From contig JAFOEY010000015.1 in NCBI GenBank assembly GCA_017387565.1, forward strand, positions 34,501 to 98,500: 64,000 nt of DNA, read 5' to 3'. Below the pieces are notes generated by a model, which searched no databases, was not told where the DNA came from, and saw only the letters and a program-made list of their open reading frames with translations. The stretch's first letter is position 1. Each line of letters opens with the position of its first letter. This DNA comes from Lachnospiraceae bacterium (GTDB lineage Bacteria > Bacillota > Clostridia > Lachnospirales > Lachnospiraceae). Of this stretch, positions 62,762 to 64,000 are shown piece after piece. Both the position numbers and the translations under genes were made by a program.

Positions 62762-63654
62762 CAAACGCTATATCCGTAAAGGACAGATTAAAGAAACAGG
62801 CGATAGAAGATGGAAAGACTATGCAGGATAAGCTGGTCACATATGGTTTGGAGAGAACAATATATAGATTATCTGTTTCAAATTATGTGGAGAGATTTAC
62901 ACTAAAGGGCGGTATTTTTTTGTATGCACTATTTAATGGAGAGTATGCTCGTGCAACAATGGATATTGATCTTTTGGCACAGCGTATTCCAAATGATGCT
63001 GAAGAAATGAAGAAATTATTTAATGATATTTTTTCTATAGAGTGCGATGATGCGTTGAGATTTGATTTGAATACGCTTGAGGTTATCAATATAACTGAAT
63101 TCAAGGAGTATCACGGAGTAAATGTATCTATTATGGGATATCTGGATAGAACCAAGGTCCCGGTATCAATAGATATTGGTTTTGGTGATGTCGTGTATCC
63201 AGAAAGAGTAAAAATGGAGTTCCCGGTTCTGCTGGATATGGAGGTTCCGCAAGTATATGCCTATTCTATTTACTCCGTCATAGCAGAAAAGTTTGAGGCT
63301 TTTGTTTCTCTGGGCCTTGCAAATGGTAGATATAAGGATTTCTATGATATCTATGTTTTGGCTGACAGATATAATCTTAATGGTGTGGAATTAAAGAATG
63401 CGATTGTAGAGACCTTTACCCATCGAGGGACCGGTTTTGATGATATTGCAGCTTTTGAGGATGATTTTACCAAGGATGAGACAAGGCAGAGAAGATGGAG
63501 AGCCTTTATCAAAAAGAAGAAAGCACTGGTGAAAGTAGAATTTGAAGAAACTATGCAACTATTAAAAGAATTATTGCTGCCCATCGTGGATTCAATTCAT
63601 AACGATAATTCCTTTGAGCATACATGGAGTAAAGAAACAAAAAGCTGGATGTAA
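62758..63654 (+). CDS. AbiEii-type nucleotidyltransferase toxin (type IV TA)
   Basis: A 298-aa protein of the AbiEii/MenT family. The core KGGIFLYALFNGEYARATMD followed by IDLLA contains the GG and DxD-type motif of nucleotidyltransferases, with EKFEAFVSLGLANGRYKDFY later in the chain (conserved K and D). Family toxins modify tRNA or transfer nucleotides and block translation; they give abortive phage infection. ATGA overlap with the antitoxin gene (start 62758; an upstream in-frame ATG at 62719 is inside it). Confidence 0.87.
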   Translation: MTNAISVKDRLKKQAIEDGKTMQDKLVTYGLERTIYRLSVSNYVERFTLKGGIFLYALFNGEYARATMDIDLLAQRIPNDAEEMKKLFNDIFSIECDDALRFDLNTLEVINITEFKEYHGVNVSIMGYLDRTKVPVSIDIGFGDVVYPERVKMEFPVLLDMEVPQVYAYSIYSVIAEKFEAFVSLGLANGRYKDFYDIYVLADRYNLNGVELKNAIVETFTHRGTGFDDIAAFEDDFTKDETRQRRWRAFIKKKKALVKVEFEETMQLLKELLLPIVDSIHNDNSFEHTWSKETKSWM

Positions 63655-63750
63655 TTACATAAAATTAGTAATAGGGATCGTGCAGAAATGTATGGTCCTT
63701 TTATTATGCAAAAAAATGAGGAAGGAGGGGATTCCGATGGCAGGAAGAAA

Positions 63751-63805
63751 GTGGAATAAGATATGATAGCAGAGAGACGCATGTTTCTCTGTTTTACAAA
63801 ATATA
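63751..63805. repeat. XRE 3' tail repeat, copy 3
   Basis: GTGGAATAAGATATGATAGC and the following hairpin (AGAGAGAC/GTTTCTCT) match 57210-57256 and, less well, 55469-55515. The upstream coding part is gone. It shows that breakpoints recur at this tail. Confidence 0.75.
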
Positions 63806-63829
63806 TCACAGATGATAGTATTGATATTT

Positions 63830-63842
63830 GGGGTCAGACCCC
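63830..63842. repeat. GGGGTCAGACCCC palindrome, copy 4
   Basis: Followed by ATAAAATAGTAGCATTATGG, as after copy 2. The gap 63655-63892 contains only this and the tail repeat. Confidence 0.85.
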
Positions 63843-63892
63843 ATAAAATAGTAGCATTATGGGTTTGTCAAGTAAAGTGTGTAAGTTCTTTT

Positions 63893-64000
63893 TTACACCT
63901 CTTTCCGCAGCTTAGTGCGGTATAGGGTGCTGACCGAAATTCCAGTCATGGTGGAGACCTGTTTGTAGGAATTGGTCTCTAAGAGGTGCATTGCATGCTC
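63893..64000 (-). CDS. Probable serine recombinase, C-terminal HTH (partial)
   Basis: The last 35 residues are visible: [20 protein letters not shown] then [15 protein letters not shown]. This resembles the C-terminal helix-turn-helix of small resolvase/invertases (SxSTLYR). The rest lies beyond the window. The adjacent TTTGTCAAGTAAAGTGTGTAA could be the end of an insertion element. The identification rests on a short segment. Confidence 0.5.
   Translation of the reverse strand, partial: EHAMHLLETNSYKQVSTMTGISVSTLYRTKLRKEV

Overview
The window looks like the chromosome of a low-GC, endospore-forming Clostridia, most likely Lachnospiraceae. It has strong AGGAGG-type ribosome binding sites, several TTG/GTG starts and sporulation genes (spoIIGA, sigE, sigG, a SpoVD-like PBP, a YmxH-like protein). 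It also has anaerobic ribonucleotide reductase (nrdDG, nrdR) and a B. subtilis-like order priA-def-fmt-rsmB-rlmN-prpC-prkC-rsgA-rpe. No tRNA, rRNA or CRISPR array was seen. The assignment comes from gene content and order; no database search was made.

Layout. 1-8905: translation, RNA modification and Ser/Thr kinase/phosphatase cluster. 9139-16182: NhaC-type antiporter, a small YbaN-like protein, a LytTR/DUF3021 pair beside an ABC-2 exporter, and a PadR-controlled operon for an unusual HAAS-SEDS fusion. 16218-16604: a candidate type I toxin-antitoxin locus. 16771-19045: ychF and lgt. 19182-31225: division and cell-wall (dcw) cluster mraZ-rsmH-ftsL-PBP-SpoVD-mraY-ftsW-murA-ftsQ-ftsZ, without murD, murG, murC or murB. 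31402-36156: sporulation sigma genes with a recognisable Spo0A-type spoIIG promoter. 36331-46902: surface-glycan-type membrane proteins, one Rpn-like nuclease, and a convergent purine pair (AICAR transformylase plus PurO-type IMP cyclohydrolase). 47092-53393: nrdD-nrdG, a HAD phosphatase, an acyltransferase, ymxH and nrdR.

53500-64000 is an accessory, rearranged region. It holds remnants of a polysaccharide locus (GT2, rmlA, ugd fragments), a REP-associated transposase relic, four copies of a GGGGTCAGACCCC-type palindrome, three Rpn-family nucleases (two from a recent duplication), a DUF1016 nuclease, a second candidate type I toxin locus, an AbiEi/AbiEii type IV toxin-antitoxin operon with a clear promoter and operator-like dyad, and the 3' end of a probable serine recombinase.

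The strongest unusual signals are the two small hydrophobic-peptide loci that share one architecture: a 5' UTR that can pair with the 3' end of the transcript, a sequestered Shine-Dalgarno, and at one of them a well-spaced promoter facing back from the 3' side. Others are a 236-bp palindromic element with a half copy 23 kb away, a second 167-bp palindrome, a 76-bp repeat with identical copies after ychF and ftsZ, NrdR-box-like dyads 31 bp apart upstream of mraZ, and the PadR/HAAS-SEDS operon.
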